Assembly (NCBI GenBank): GCA_025463135.1
Contig: JAOAPY010000048.1
Location: 1 to 64,000 of the forward strand
Source: Acidobacteriota bacterium
GTDB taxonomy: Bacteria > Acidobacteriota > Blastocatellia > Pyrinomonadales > Pyrinomonadaceae
Direction of reading: 5' to 3'
DNA: 64,000 nucleotides
The position numbers and the translations under genes were made by a program. The notes under the pieces were generated by a model. The model ran no database searches. It was not told where the DNA came from and saw nothing but the letters and a program-made list of their open reading frames with translations. This document shows, one piece after another, positions 26,584-36,371 of this stretch. Position 1 is the stretch's first letter, and each line of letters opens with the position of its first letter.

Positions 26584-29535
26584 TTATTTTGAGCTGCCAA
26601 CTAACTCCGGTTCATTCTCTTCTTTACCGTCCGCTGGTGTCGGAGGATCTATTTCTTCCAGCGATTGACTGGGACATACTTTTTGTTTGAGCACTTCCGC
26701 CACCTTAAGCGCCAGTGCGTCGGGCGTAAACGGCTTGCCGATGAAGGCGACATTTCCGTCCAGGATCCCGTTCAACACGATGGCCCGGTCGGCATAGCCT
26801 GACATATAAAGAACACGAGTGTCGGGACGCAACTTCAACAGCTGCTCCGCTAACTCCTTGCCGCTCATCCGCGGCATCACCACGTCAGTTAACAGCAGAT
26901 GGATCGTCCCCTCCTGCTGCTTAACGATCAATAAGGCCTCCTCGCCATTCGCAGCTTCCAGGACTCTGTACCCGTGCAGCTTGAGACTTTCTCGCACCAG
27001 ATTTCGCACCATCTCTTCGTCTTCCGCCAGCAATATCGTCTCTGTGCCCGGCGCGTTAAACTGGCACACAGGGCTCTTTTCTGGTTGCGTAACTTGTTCG
27101 TCAACCAGCGGCAAATAAATCTTGAAGCTCGTGCCTATGCCGACCTCCGAGTAAACCCAAATGTTACCGCCCGACTGTTTGACAATTCCGTACGCGGTGG
27201 AGAGGCCAAGTCCCGTCCCCTTACCCTGTTCCTTGGTGGTGAAGAAAGGTTCGAAGATATGCTTCTGTATCTCTGCGTCCATACCTTGCCCGGTGTCGGA
27301 AACACTCAACATTACATACCAGCCCGGCTGAACAGAGATGTGCTGGCGCGTATATGCTTCATCCAAATGGATGTTCGCAGTCTCGATGATGATCTTTCCG
27401 CCTTCGGGCATGGCGTCTCTGGCATTGACGACCAGATTTAATATGACCTGTTCGATCTGCCCGGGATCTGCTTTGATCTGGCCCAACCCAACGCCGGGAA
27501 ACGTGCGTAGATCCATGTCTTCGCCAACCAACCGTCCGAGCATTTTCTCGATGTTCGCGATGACAGTGTTGAGGTCGAAGACTCTGGGCTGGAGCAGTTG
27601 CTTACGGCTAAAGGCGAGTAGCTGGCGCGTCAAAGAAGTTGCCCTCTCCGAGGCCTTATTAATCTCTTCGACATAGCGCGCCAGCGGATCGGCCTTGTCC
27701 AGGTGCGTCAGCGTCAGGTCAGAGTAGCCAGTGATGACTGTCAAGAGATTATTGAAGTCGTGCGCAATACCGCCGGCCAACATCCCCACCGATTCCAGCT
27801 TCTGCGATTGGCGAAGCTGATTTTCGCTCTCTTGCAGCAAGCGCCGCGAAAGCACCTGCTCAGTAACATCAACCCCGTGGGAGATAATGCCCGAGACAGT
27901 ACCGTTAACATCAGTCATCGGCTGACAGACAAAGTTGAGGTAATGCAGCTCGAGCGGCCCGCCCTTCCCGTCCGAAATTTTCAGTGAAACTTCGTTGCCG
28001 ACGAATGGGACACCCGTCAGGTAAACCTGGTCAAGCACTTCCAGGTAACCCTGGCCCTGCGCTTCCGGCACAGCCTCACGCACTCGCCTGCCGATGAGGT
28101 CGCGCGGGCCGACGAGTTTGTAATAATGGGCATTCGCCAACTCGTAAATGTGCTCTGGCCCTCGGGTCGAACAGATAAAAGCCGGTGCATGCGTGAAGAT
28201 ATCCGCGAGTCGCATCCGCTCCGACTCCAGTTCCGAAAGCAGGCGGATGCGCTCAACATCCGTCCGCTTGCGTTCGGTGATGTCGCGTAGTATCGAGAGG
28301 TGGCGACCGGGGAGGAAGTTGGCGGTGGCGGTAAAATCAATCTCCACTATTTTTCCATCGGCTCGTCGCAAGCGAAACTCACCGCGCATCGTTCCTTCTT
28401 TCAGCAATTGCGCCCAGGAGCCCAGGGCTTCAGCCTTGTCGTCCTCTTCCGTAAAGTCACCGTTAGTGCGTCCGATGAGTTCGTCGTGAGAGACTGCCAG
28501 GAGATTGCAGGCGGCCGGATTGGCGTCCACAAAAGCGCCGCGGTCGTCGGCGATTAGCACCGCATCAAGCGCGTTTTCAAAGAGCGCCCGGAACTGCGAC
28601 TCCGACTGTCTTAGCTCGTGTTCAGCCTGCTTACGCCCAATTGCCTCAGCCAGCACGTGTGCGACGGCACGTAGAAAGTTGACTTCATCAATTTCAAAAG
28701 CACGCTCAGATACGGTGTGCACACCCAGGACACCGTAGGGTTTCTCTTGTCCGCGTATGAGGACGCTAACGCCGCTCACGACTCCGTGTTCGTGCAGCAT
28801 CGAAGAGTTGCGGAAGCGCGTCTCAGTCCGCAAATCCCTGACTACCACCGCTTCATTTGAAAGCAGAGTGAATCCAGCCTGGGACTCTCTACCAGCCGTG
28901 ACTGTGGCCTGCTCAAACGTATATTCCTCTTTCCAACCCACTCCTGCTCTTAGCACGAGTGAATTACCGTCTGGGAGTAATTCCAAAATCTTGCAATATT
29001 CCACGCCGAGCGTTCGCGCGACCAACGAGACAACCTCGGAAAATAAATCTTTGAGTTCGCCGCCTGACAATGCCAGGCGTCCTATTTCCGCAACTGCAGC
29101 TTGCCTTTGGGCGTAGGCCCCGAGCGCTTCCTCGGCGCGGGTCCGCTCAGTATTGAGTTCAACTGCGTATCTGATGGTTCGTTCCAGGAGTGCAGTGGGT
29201 GTCTCATCTTTGACCAGGTAGTCGGTCGCCCCGGCTTGCATCGCCGCCACGTCCAACTCGCGGCTACCATGACCGGTCAGAAGGATCATCGGGGTCCTGA
29301 GCCGGGCTTCCCAAGCCTCACGAATCAGCTGCACGCCGCTGCGGTCCGCGAGCCGATAGTCAACCAAACACACGTGATGCTCGCGACGCCTGATTACTCT
29401 CAAGCCTTCTTCGTAGGAAGAGGCCCAATCAAGGGCATAGCTGCCGACCTTGACGTCGGCGAGCAGGTCGCGGGTGAGTATGTAATCGTCCTCATCATCG
29501 TCGATAAGGAGCACTTTGATCTGTTCACCAGTCAT
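26584..29535 (-). CDS. Hybrid histidine kinase REC-GAF-PAS-PAS-HisKA-HATPase-REC
   Basis: About 983 residues from the ATG at 29535; a TTG at 29565 is the other option. In order: receiver ([11 protein letters not shown], acceptor Asp in CLVDYRLAD), GAF (about 140-295), PAS (about 315-430), PAS (about 445-570), HisKA with His in [11 protein letters not shown], HATPase ([16 protein letters not shown]), and a C-terminal receiver (ILLAEDEE, acceptor Asp in [13 protein letters not shown]). It has no membrane segment, so it is a cytoplasmic sensor. It is the last gene of the minus-strand phosphorelay run, 56 bp after the REC-REC gene. Its N-terminal receiver closely resembles that of the kinase at 30432-32483, indicating duplication. 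Confidence 0.93.
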   Translation of the reverse strand: MTGEQIKVLLIDDDEDDYILTRDLLADVKVGSYALDWASSYEEGLRVIRRREHHVCLVDYRLADRSGVQLIREAWEARLRTPMILLTGHGSRELDVAAMQAGATDYLVKDETPTALLERTIRYAVELNTERTRAEEALGAYAQRQAAVAEIGRLALSGGELKDLFSEVVSLVARTLGVEYCKILELLPDGNSLVLRAGVGWKEEYTFEQATVTAGRESQAGFTLLSNEAVVVRDLRTETRFRNSSMLHEHGVVSGVSVLIRGQEKPYGVLGVHTVSERAFEIDEVNFLRAVAHVLAEAIGRKQAEHELRQSESQFRALFENALDAVLIADDRGAFVDANPAACNLLAVSHDELIGRTNGDFTEEDDKAEALGSWAQLLKEGTMRGEFRLRRADGKIVEIDFTATANFLPGRHLSILRDITERKRTDVERIRLLSELESERMRLADIFTHAPAFICSTRGPEHIYELANAHYYKLVGPRDLIGRRVREAVPEAQGQGYLEVLDQVYLTGVPFVGNEVSLKISDGKGGPLELHYLNFVCQPMTDVNGTVSGIISHGVDVTEQVLSRRLLQESENQLRQSQKLESVGMLAGGIAHDFNNLLTVITGYSDLTLTHLDKADPLARYVEEINKASERATSLTRQLLAFSRKQLLQPRVFDLNTVIANIEKMLGRLVGEDMDLRTFPGVGLGQIKADPGQIEQVILNLVVNARDAMPEGGKIIIETANIHLDEAYTRQHISVQPGWYVMLSVSDTGQGMDAEIQKHIFEPFFTTKEQGKGTGLGLSTAYGIVKQSGGNIWVYSEVGIGTSFKIYLPLVDEQVTQPEKSPVCQFNAPGTETILLAEDEEMVRNLVRESLKLHGYRVLEAANGEEALLIVKQQEGTIHLLLTDVVMPRMSGKELAEQLLKLRPDTRVLYMSGYADRAIVLNGILDGNVAFIGKPFTPDALALKVAEVLKQKVCPSQSLEEIDPPTPADGKEENEPELVGSSK

Positions 29536-29591
29536 TTCGGTATTCTTCTTAAGGTGAGAGCTCAACGATCTCGATGCGGCGGGCCTCCGAT

Positions 29592-30416
29592 CTAGATCAC
29601 CGATGGTTGCGGTACTTCGGTCGCCTTTCTTGAAACCAGCGCGCGGAACATTCTCTGCAAGGTTACGCGTGTGAATGGCTTTGGCATGAATATCGCCGCG
29701 CCTGCGGCGATGCTTTCGGAGTGGACTGCGATGCTTTGCTCGCTGGTCATGACTAGTACCGGTATTTTGACAAGTCGTTTTTCGGTTTGCATATGACGGA
29801 GGAGATCGGTTCCCAGTATCAAGGGCACTTTTACATCAAAGATTCCGGCGACAAAGTTGTTATCCTTTGCGAGAATTCTGTAAGCTTCGCCTCCGTCTCG
29901 AGCCGTCACCGCGCAGTAGCCCTCATCGTCCACCATGTCCTTCACAAGCTGCATGATGACTGGATCATCTTCAACGATAAGCACCCGTCCTACAGGAGGG
30001 ACCCAATCCGCGAGTGTATGTAGATATACAGCCTCAGACTCCCCCACCTTTCGTTGTGCGGCAATCACTTGCGTAATCCTTGCGACGATTTGATTAGGCA
30101 GGAGCTCGCCTTTGCACAGCACGAGAGTCGCTCCCAGCTGTTTGGCTTCGGCAAGCAATTCAGTGGAACCCGAAAAGGCAATAATGGGAAAGTATTTTAA
30201 GGCGTCCTCTCCGCGCAGTCTTCTAATTATGGCAAGACCCGACAGTTCCGGGACCATCATGTCCAGCAGCAATAGATCGGGCTCGAATGCCTCTAACATG
30301 AGATATCCGCTCTGACCGTCGTGGGCAACCTCAACGTTATAGCCCTCGCCTTCGAGTCTATGTTTGTAAATTTCAGCCACGATTTCGTCGTCTTCGATGA
30401 TGAAGATCTTATACAT
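29592..30416 (-). CDS. Tandem receiver protein (REC-REC)
   Basis: The 274-residue protein has two receiver domains and no output domain. The first has FIIEDDE and acceptor Asp in LLLLDMMVPELSG; the second has LIVEDDP, acceptor Asp in GIFDVKVP and Lys in FMPKPF. It probably passes or stores phosphoryl groups between kinases of the cluster. It lies 15 bp after the REC-HisKA-REC-Hpt kinase gene, likely on the same transcript. Confidence 0.92.
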   Translation of the reverse strand: MYKIFIIEDDEIVAEIYKHRLEGEGYNVEVAHDGQSGYLMLEAFEPDLLLLDMMVPELSGLAIIRRLRGEDALKYFPIIAFSGSTELLAEAKQLGATLVLCKGELLPNQIVARITQVIAAQRKVGESEAVYLHTLADWVPPVGRVLIVEDDPVIMQLVKDMVDDEGYCAVTARDGGEAYRILAKDNNFVAGIFDVKVPLILGTDLLRHMQTEKRLVKIPVLVMTSEQSIAVHSESIAAGAAIFMPKPFTRVTLQRMFRALVSRKATEVPQPSVI

Positions 30417-30431
30417 GCAACTCTCCTCCGT

Positions 30432-32483
30432 TTATGCAGGTAACTGTTCGAGATATAGTTCCAGGAAGGGCTTCAGTACCATAAATGCGCCCTGGGCGGC
30501 GTTGAATTCATCTGCTGCACCGTAAAGGTCGCCGGCTTTGCCCATGCGTTGCAGTTGCCTCAGCGACGGTACGATGGCCGTCATTCCGCAAGTGAGACTG
30601 CTGCCCAGGCATTTATGTGCGATCTCGTAAACGTCGCTGGCGGAATCCAGCTTGACGGCGGCCTTCAATTCTTCCAATCGATCTGCAGTGTGGTGCAGAT
30701 AAAGCCCAATTATGCGTTTCAACTTTTCGGGAGTTGAGGCTGTCTCCGTCAAGCACTCGACGTCGACAATCGAAGACTCGAATATCACAGGAGGGTCATT
30801 TGGTAGCGAGGGAACAGGTTGGGCGGTAGGGGTGTCGCCGTTTCCTGCCAACGTCGCAAAAATTGCCTCCAGCGATTTTCTCTTTACCGGCTTAGCTATG
30901 TAGGCATCCATTCCGGCTGCCAGGCACTTTGCTCGGTCGCCATCGAATGCATTTGCCGTCATGGCCACAATTGTTGTGTGCCGCGCGGTCCCTTCCCGTC
31001 GACGGATCTCGGCGGTGGCTGCAAAGCCGTCCATCTCTGGCATCTGACAATCCATCAGGATAATGTCGACTTGCTTGTTCTCGAGGACCCGGAGCAATTC
31101 GCGTCCGTTGGAAACGGCCTCAGCTTGATAGCCAAGATTGTAGAGCTGGCCCAGCGCCACTTCTTGATTCACCAGGTTATCTTCGGCAATGAGAATTCGG
31201 AGGTTGGAAAAGCCTTTGTCACTGTCTTGAGCTTCCAACTTATCGACAGCAAGCACCCTGGCTGCGGAAATGATCGGTGGAGACATTGACACTGTTGCTG
31301 GTGTTAGTTGTTTATCGAATTTGGCAGTAAACCAGAAGATAGAACCGCGACCCGCCGTACTCTCGATGCCGATTTCGCCGCCCATTAGAGCGACGAGTTG
31401 CTTTGAAATCGCCAGTCCCAATCCAGTCCCGCCATACTTACGCGTGATGGAGCCGTCCGCTTGGATGAACGCCTGGAATAATCCGCGCTGGGCCTCGGGC
31501 GTAATGCCGATCCCGGTGTCCTGAACCTCGAACCGCAATGTTGCCTCTGACGCAGTGTCACTAACCTTCCTTACGCTAACGGTAACTTCGCCACGCTCCG
31601 TAAATTTGATTGCGTTGCTAATCAAGTTAGTCAATACCTGCCGCAATCGACCAGCATCGCCGCACAGCGCGGTTGACACATCACGGTAAACGAGAGAAGC
31701 CAGTTCCAGGCCTTTCGCCTGGGCTCTTTCCGCGAGTAATCCGACTGCGTCGGCAACCGTCTCTCCTAATTCGAAGTCAACTTTCTCGAAACGCATGAGA
31801 CCGGCTTCGATCTTCGAGAAGTCCAGAATATCGTCGATGATTGTCAGGAGCGCGTCGGCGCTCGATTGAATAGTGTCGGTATACTTCCTCTGCCGGGCCG
31901 TTAAATCGGTCTCCAGAAGCAGGCCGGTCATGCCGATGACGCCGTTCATGGGCGTGCGAATCTCATGACTCATGTTGGCGAGGAACTCTGATTTGAGCCG
32001 CACTGATTCCAACGCAGCATCGCGCGTCTTTTCGAGTTCTGCCTCGATCAGCTTCCGCTCCGCAAGTTTTTCTTCGGCACAGCGGCGCTCGATGTTCAGT
32101 TCCACCGCATATCTGATGGTCCGTTCCAGGCGTCCCGCCGGCGTCTCGTCTTTGACCAGATAGTCGGTCGCGCCGGCCTCAATAGCTTCCACGTCCACGT
32201 CGTGGTTTCCCTGTCCGGTGAGCAGAATCATCGGCGTAGTCAGCCCAAATTGCCGGGCCTCGCGAATCAACTGCACGCCGCTGCGCTCGCCCAGGCGATA
32301 ATCCACCAGGCAAACATGATGTTCCCGTCGCGCCGCTATTTCCAGGCCTTGCTCGTAAGACGACGCCCAATCAAGGGCATAGTTGCCGCCCCTCACTTCA
32401 GAAAGCAGCTCGCGAGTGAGGATGTAGTCGTCTTCGTCGTCCTCAATGAGGAGGACTTTGATCGTCTCAATCTTCATTTCCAT
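30432..32483 (-). CDS. Multistep hybrid kinase REC-HisKA-HATPase-REC-Hpt
   Basis: The 683-residue protein has an N-terminal receiver ([11 protein letters not shown], Asp in CLVDYRLGE), HisKA with His in [14 protein letters not shown], HATPase ([16 protein letters not shown]), a second receiver (ILIAEDN, Asp in [13 protein letters not shown], Lys in YIAKPV) and a C-terminal Hpt domain with phospho-His in AHKCLGSS. This is a complete internal phosphorelay like BarA or ArcB, but with an extra receiver at the front and no membrane segment. The Hpt could phosphorylate the single receivers nearby. Its start overlaps the end of the receiver gene at 32474 by 10 bp. Confidence 0.95.
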   Translation of the reverse strand: MEMKIETIKVLLIEDDEDDYILTRELLSEVRGGNYALDWASSYEQGLEIAARREHHVCLVDYRLGERSGVQLIREARQFGLTTPMILLTGQGNHDVDVEAIEAGATDYLVKDETPAGRLERTIRYAVELNIERRCAEEKLAERKLIEAELEKTRDAALESVRLKSEFLANMSHEIRTPMNGVIGMTGLLLETDLTARQRKYTDTIQSSADALLTIIDDILDFSKIEAGLMRFEKVDFELGETVADAVGLLAERAQAKGLELASLVYRDVSTALCGDAGRLRQVLTNLISNAIKFTERGEVTVSVRKVSDTASEATLRFEVQDTGIGITPEAQRGLFQAFIQADGSITRKYGGTGLGLAISKQLVALMGGEIGIESTAGRGSIFWFTAKFDKQLTPATVSMSPPIISAARVLAVDKLEAQDSDKGFSNLRILIAEDNLVNQEVALGQLYNLGYQAEAVSNGRELLRVLENKQVDIILMDCQMPEMDGFAATAEIRRREGTARHTTIVAMTANAFDGDRAKCLAAGMDAYIAKPVKRKSLEAIFATLAGNGDTPTAQPVPSLPNDPPVIFESSIVDVECLTETASTPEKLKRIIGLYLHHTADRLEELKAAVKLDSASDVYEIAHKCLGSSLTCGMTAIVPSLRQLQRMGKAGDLYGAADEFNAAQGAFMVLKPFLELYLEQLPA

Positions 32484-32944
32484 GCCCCTTGCTCGCGCTG
32501 GCGGGGAAGATCGACAATCTCGAACCAGTACCGGCCCAGTCCTTTCATGACATCGACCAGGCCTTCGAAAGTCACGGGCTTGCTGACGAACGAACTCGCG
32601 CCTGAGTCGTAGCTGCTGTATATGTCCTCCTCGGCCTTCGAGGTAGTAAGGACCACTATGGAGATCTGCCGCAGTTCGGGGTCAGACTTTATTTCGCGCA
32701 AGGCCTCGCGCCCGTCCTTTTTCGGCATATTCAAGTCGAGCAGGATCAAACCCGGGCGGGGCGCTTCGACGGGTGGAGCATACTTGCCCACGCGATGCAG
32801 GTAGTCCATTAAATCCTCGCCGTCGGTGACACAATTTATTTCATTCGACAGGCGGCTCTCAGCGAGAGCGTCGCAAGCCAGCATGCGGTCTTCCTCGTCG
32901 TCATCGGCGAGCAGAATAACGATCGGATTGTGTTCGTTTCTCAT
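32474..32944 (-). CDS. Single-domain response regulator (Rcp1-like)
   Basis: The 156-residue receiver resembles the Rcp1 type: LLADDDEED, acceptor D70 ([13 protein letters not shown]), TTS switch residues and Lys in FVSKPV. The long insertion between strands two and three ([11 protein letters not shown]) is typical of that group. It overlaps the upstream kinase gene by ATGA (32941-32944) and the downstream kinase by 10 bp, so it should be made together with both. It probably carries phosphate from the PAS kinase to another component. Confidence 0.95.
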   Translation of the reverse strand: MRNEHNPIVILLADDDEEDRMLACDALAESRLSNEINCVTDGEDLMDYLHRVGKYAPPVEAPRPGLILLDLNMPKKDGREALREIKSDPELRQISIVVLTTSKAEEDIYSSYDSGASSFVSKPVTFEGLVDVMKGLGRYWFEIVDLPRQREQGAWK

Positions 32945-35900
32945 GACATTTCCACTTCCTTTGGTTGTATGACTGGCAGGCTCACCAGAAAGGTCGCGCC
33001 CTGCCCTGGCGTACTGCGAGCTGTAATAGTTCCACCGTGGCGATCTACTATCTTGCGGCAGATGGCCAGGCCTATTCCGGTCCCTTCGTACTCACCTTTC
33101 TTATGAAGGCGCTGGAAAACGGTGAAGATGCGATCCAGGTACTTCTCGTCAAACCCGATTCCGTTATCGCTTACTGAGATTTGACAACTTTGCCGGGCCC
33201 GACCACTCTCGTCCAGCAACTCGGGGCGCCTTGCGTCCGGCTTTTGACAGGAGATCCGGACGATGGGCGGCAGGCCGGCGCGAAAATATTTGAGTGAATT
33301 GCCGATCAGATTCTGTAGCAGTTGCCGCATCTGCATGGGGTCGGCATCTATGGTTGGAAGTTCTCCGATCTCGACGCGCCCGCCGGCCTGCTCGATCCGA
33401 GTCTCTAAATCGGCGGTGACTTCTCTGGCGATCATAGCCAGGTCTGTCGGGACGAAAGCCTGACCCTTGATTTCGACCCGAGAGAAAGACATCAGGTCGG
33501 TGATCAGGGTCTGCATCCTGGCCGCGGCATTGCACATGCGCTGCAGGTAATCGTGGGAATCCTCATCGAGCGATGCGCTCACCTTTGTTTTGAGCCGGTC
33601 ACCGAAGGACAAAATCTTTCGCAGCGGCTCCTGGAGATCGTGGGACGCAACCTGCGCGAAATCCTGTAACTCGCGGTTGCTGCGTTCCAACTTATCTGAG
33701 TAGAGTTTTAACTTTTCCTCGACCCGTTTACGGTCGGTAACATCGCGCGCGGCCGCGAACACGCCTTGCAGTCTCCGATCTCGATCGTAAAAGGTGGTCG
33801 CGTTGTAAGACACCACGGTTTCTTTCCCGTCCCTGTCGCGCGCGGTGAGCTCGTAGTTGGTGACCTTCTTGTTGCTCAGCACCAGCTTGATGCCCGCCTC
33901 GGCGCGGTCCTCATCGGTGAAGTAGTTCTTGAATGGCGCTCCGATCAACTCGTCACGCGTGCACCCGGTAAGCGCCTCCATTGGTTTGTTGATGTCGGTG
34001 ATGATCCCGGCCGGATCGGTGGTCATCAACGCGTCTATGTTGGCTTCGAACAACGAGCGCGTGTAGAACTGATGGTCGCGCAGGCGCTGGCCGAGTTGCC
34101 TCTGCTCTGCTTCGATCTGCTTGCGCGCGGTGTTGTCGGTGCCGATCAGCAGATAGCCGATGATTCCACCCTGGGGATCGCGCAGGGCGGTGACCGACAC
34201 GACCGCCGGGAAGCGACTCCCATCCTTGCGAATGTAAGTCAACTCGTAAATGTCCTCGATCCCCCGCGAGGCTTTGAACACCAATGCTTCGAAGCCCGGC
34301 GCAATCGGGGTTCCCAACTCCACGCTGAGCGCCTTGGCCCGAGCGATCACTTCCTGCGGATCGGAAATGTCGGCCGGCGTGATCTTGTTCGTCACCTCGG
34401 CGGCGGTATAGCCCAACATGCGTTCAGCGCCCACGTTGAAGATCTGAATAACTCCTTTCGCATCGGTGGCAATGCTCGAGAAATTAGCGCTGTTGAAGAT
34501 CGCGCTCTGCAAGGCGCCGGCTTTGAGCAACGCCTCTTCCGCCTGCTTGCGCGCGGTGTTGTCGGTGCCAATCAGCAGATAGCCGATGATGGCGTCCTGC
34601 GCGTCGCGCAGGGCCGTGATCGATACGACCGCCGGGAAGCGACTACCGTCCTTGCGAAAGTAAGTCAGCTCGTAAATGTCTTCGATTCCGCGTGAGGCCT
34701 TGAACACCAGGGCTTCGAAGCCCGGTGCAATCTGGGTTCCCAGCTCGATGCTAAGGGCTTCGGCGCGCACGATTACTTCCTGTGGATCTGAAATATCGGC
34801 CGGAGTGATTTTGTTCACCACCTCGTCGGCGGCGTAGCCCAGCATCCGCTCAGCGCCCACGTTGAAGATCTGGATGACACCCTTCGCATCAGTAGCGATG
34901 CTCGAAAAATTAGCGCTGTTAAATATGGCGTTCTGCAAAGCGCCGGCTTTGAGCAGCGCTTCTTCCGCCTGCTTGCGCGCGGTGTTGTCGGTGCCAATCA
35001 GCAGATAGCCGATGATTGCATCCTGCGCGTCGCGCAGTGCCGTGACCGACACTACCGCGGGGAACCGGCTCCCGTCCTTGCGGAAGTAAGTCAGCTCGTA
35101 GATGTCCTCGATCCCGCGCGAAGCCTTAAACACCAGGGCCTCGAAGCCCGGTGTAATCGGAGTTCCCAGTTCGATGCTCAGTTCTTTAGCGCGCGCGATC
35201 ACTTCCTGTGGATCGGAAATGTCAGCCGGCGTGATCTTGTTCATCACTTCGGCGGCGGTGTAGCCCAACATTCGTTCGGCGCCGACGTTGAAGATCTGAA
35301 TCACACCCTTCGCGTCAGTAGCGATGCTCGAAAAATTGGCGCTGTTGAAAATCGCGTTCTGCAAGGCCCCCGCCTTGAGCAGCGCTTCTTCAGCCTGCTT
35401 GCGCGCCGTGATGTCGGTACGGACCGAAATGTACCTCTTCGTTTGCCCATCCTCACCCATGAAAGGCGCGATGATGCTGTCCACCCAATACAGCGCGCCA
35501 TCCTTGTTGCGGTTGCAGATCTCACCGCGCCAGGGCTGGCCGGCGGCGATGTTGTTCCACATGTCAGTCCAGAACGCACGGTCCTGCACACCCGAGTTGA
35601 CGATGCGGTGGGTCTGCCCCAGCAACTCTTCTCGGCTGTAGCCTGATATTTTGCAGAAGCCATCGTTGGCGTCGACAATGCGCCCCGCCTGATCGGTAAC
35701 TGAGACGATGGAGTGCACGTGGATCGTGCGCAGCAGCGCGTAGTTCTCGCGCAGCGCTTCTTCCGCCTGCTTGCGCGCGGTGTTGTCGGTGCCGATTAGC
35801 AGATAGCCAATGATGACATCCTGCTCGTCGCGCAGTGCCGTGACCGACACGACCGCCGGAAAGCGGCTCCCGTCCTCGCGAATGTAGGTCAGCTCGTAGA

Positions 35901-36276
35901 TGTCTTCGATCCCGCGCGAGGCCTTGAATACCAACGCCTCAAAGCCGGGCGTAATCGCAGTTCCAAGCTCGACGCTCAGTTCCTTGGCGCGCGCGATCAC
36001 TTCCTGCGGATCTGAAATATCGGCGGGTGTGATCTTGTTAACAACATCAGCAGCGGCGTAGCCCAACATGCGTTCGGCGCCGACGTTGAATATTTGAATC
36101 ACACCCTTCGCGTCGGTAGCAATGCTCGAAAAATTGGCGCTGTTGAAAATTGCGTTCTGCAGCGCTCCAGCTTTCAGCAGAGCTTCTTCGCGCCGGACTT
36201 TGGTGACAATCTCCACTGCGATAGGGTCGCACAGGAGGGTCGTCTCTAGTCCCCGGTTTGTTCCGTTGTTTTTCAT
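32941..36276 (-). CDS. Multi-PAS histidine kinase with four near-identical PAS repeats
   Basis: The 1111-residue protein consists of PAS copy A1 (33-174), a different PAS (175-298), PAS copies A2-A4 in tandem (299-440, 441-582, 583-722), a further PAS (about 725-850), HisKA with His in ASHDLQEPLRKIL and HATPase (DNGIGFDEKYL, GTGIGLAICR). The A copies are 142-residue units differing at only a few positions. The HisKA type is that of bacteriophytochrome-like kinases, which usually phosphorylate Rcp1-like receivers, and such a gene overlaps its end by 4 bp. No membrane segment is present. Its start overlaps a 32-codon receiver relic by ATGA. Confidence 0.95.
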   Translation of the reverse strand: MKNNGTNRGLETTLLCDPIAVEIVTKVRREEALLKAGALQNAIFNSANFSSIATDAKGVIQIFNVGAERMLGYAAADVVNKITPADISDPQEVIARAKELSVELGTAITPGFEALVFKASRGIEDIYELTYIREDGSRFPAVVSVTALRDEQDVIIGYLLIGTDNTARKQAEEALRENYALLRTIHVHSIVSVTDQAGRIVDANDGFCKISGYSREELLGQTHRIVNSGVQDRAFWTDMWNNIAAGQPWRGEICNRNKDGALYWVDSIIAPFMGEDGQTKRYISVRTDITARKQAEEALLKAGALQNAIFNSANFSSIATDAKGVIQIFNVGAERMLGYTAAEVMNKITPADISDPQEVIARAKELSIELGTPITPGFEALVFKASRGIEDIYELTYFRKDGSRFPAVVSVTALRDAQDAIIGYLLIGTDNTARKQAEEALLKAGALQNAIFNSANFSSIATDAKGVIQIFNVGAERMLGYAADEVVNKITPADISDPQEVIVRAEALSIELGTQIAPGFEALVFKASRGIEDIYELTYFRKDGSRFPAVVSITALRDAQDAIIGYLLIGTDNTARKQAEEALLKAGALQSAIFNSANFSSIATDAKGVIQIFNVGAERMLGYTAAEVTNKITPADISDPQEVIARAKALSVELGTPIAPGFEALVFKASRGIEDIYELTYIRKDGSRFPAVVSVTALRDPQGGIIGYLLIGTDNTARKQIEAEQRQLGQRLRDHQFYTRSLFEANIDALMTTDPAGIITDINKPMEALTGCTRDELIGAPFKNYFTDEDRAEAGIKLVLSNKKVTNYELTARDRDGKETVVSYNATTFYDRDRRLQGVFAAARDVTDRKRVEEKLKLYSDKLERSNRELQDFAQVASHDLQEPLRKILSFGDRLKTKVSASLDEDSHDYLQRMCNAAARMQTLITDLMSFSRVEIKGQAFVPTDLAMIAREVTADLETRIEQAGGRVEIGELPTIDADPMQMRQLLQNLIGNSLKYFRAGLPPIVRISCQKPDARRPELLDESGRARQSCQISVSDNGIGFDEKYLDRIFTVFQRLHKKGEYEGTGIGLAICRKIVDRHGGTITARSTPGQGATFLVSLPVIQPKEVEMS
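34105..35382 (-). repeat. Three tandem 426-bp PAS-coding repeats
   Basis: Units at 34957-35382, 34531-34956 and 34105-34530 each encode one PAS plus linker. A fourth copy at 35755-36180 is separated by a different PAS, and a more diverged copy lies in the kinase gene at 36368-38365. The close identity points to recent duplication or ongoing gene conversion. Confidence 0.9.
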
Positions 36277-36371
36277 AGGATTGAAACCGTTCGGGATATC
36301 GCTGGCCGGCAGATGGCTTTACTTCCCTCAGCGGCGGGCGGAATAGCTATCGGATTGCGTTCGCTTCTCAT
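36273..36371 (-). pseudogene. Relic of a receiver gene, 32 codons
   Basis: A minus-strand frame starts MRSERNPIAIPPA, clearly like the start of the intact receiver at 32474-32944 ([13 protein letters not shown]), then loses similarity and stops after 32 codons. Its start overlaps the stop of the upstream kinase gene (36368), and its stop overlaps the start of the next kinase gene (36276), both as ATGA. It looks like a receiver gene deleted internally, with the overlapping ends kept. It may be kept only to couple translation of the two kinases. Confidence 0.65.

Noticed and set aside
33766-34695. Plus-strand open frame of 309 codons
   Set aside because: Antisense to the PAS repeats of the kinase at 32941-36276; open only because of the GC-rich codon pattern.
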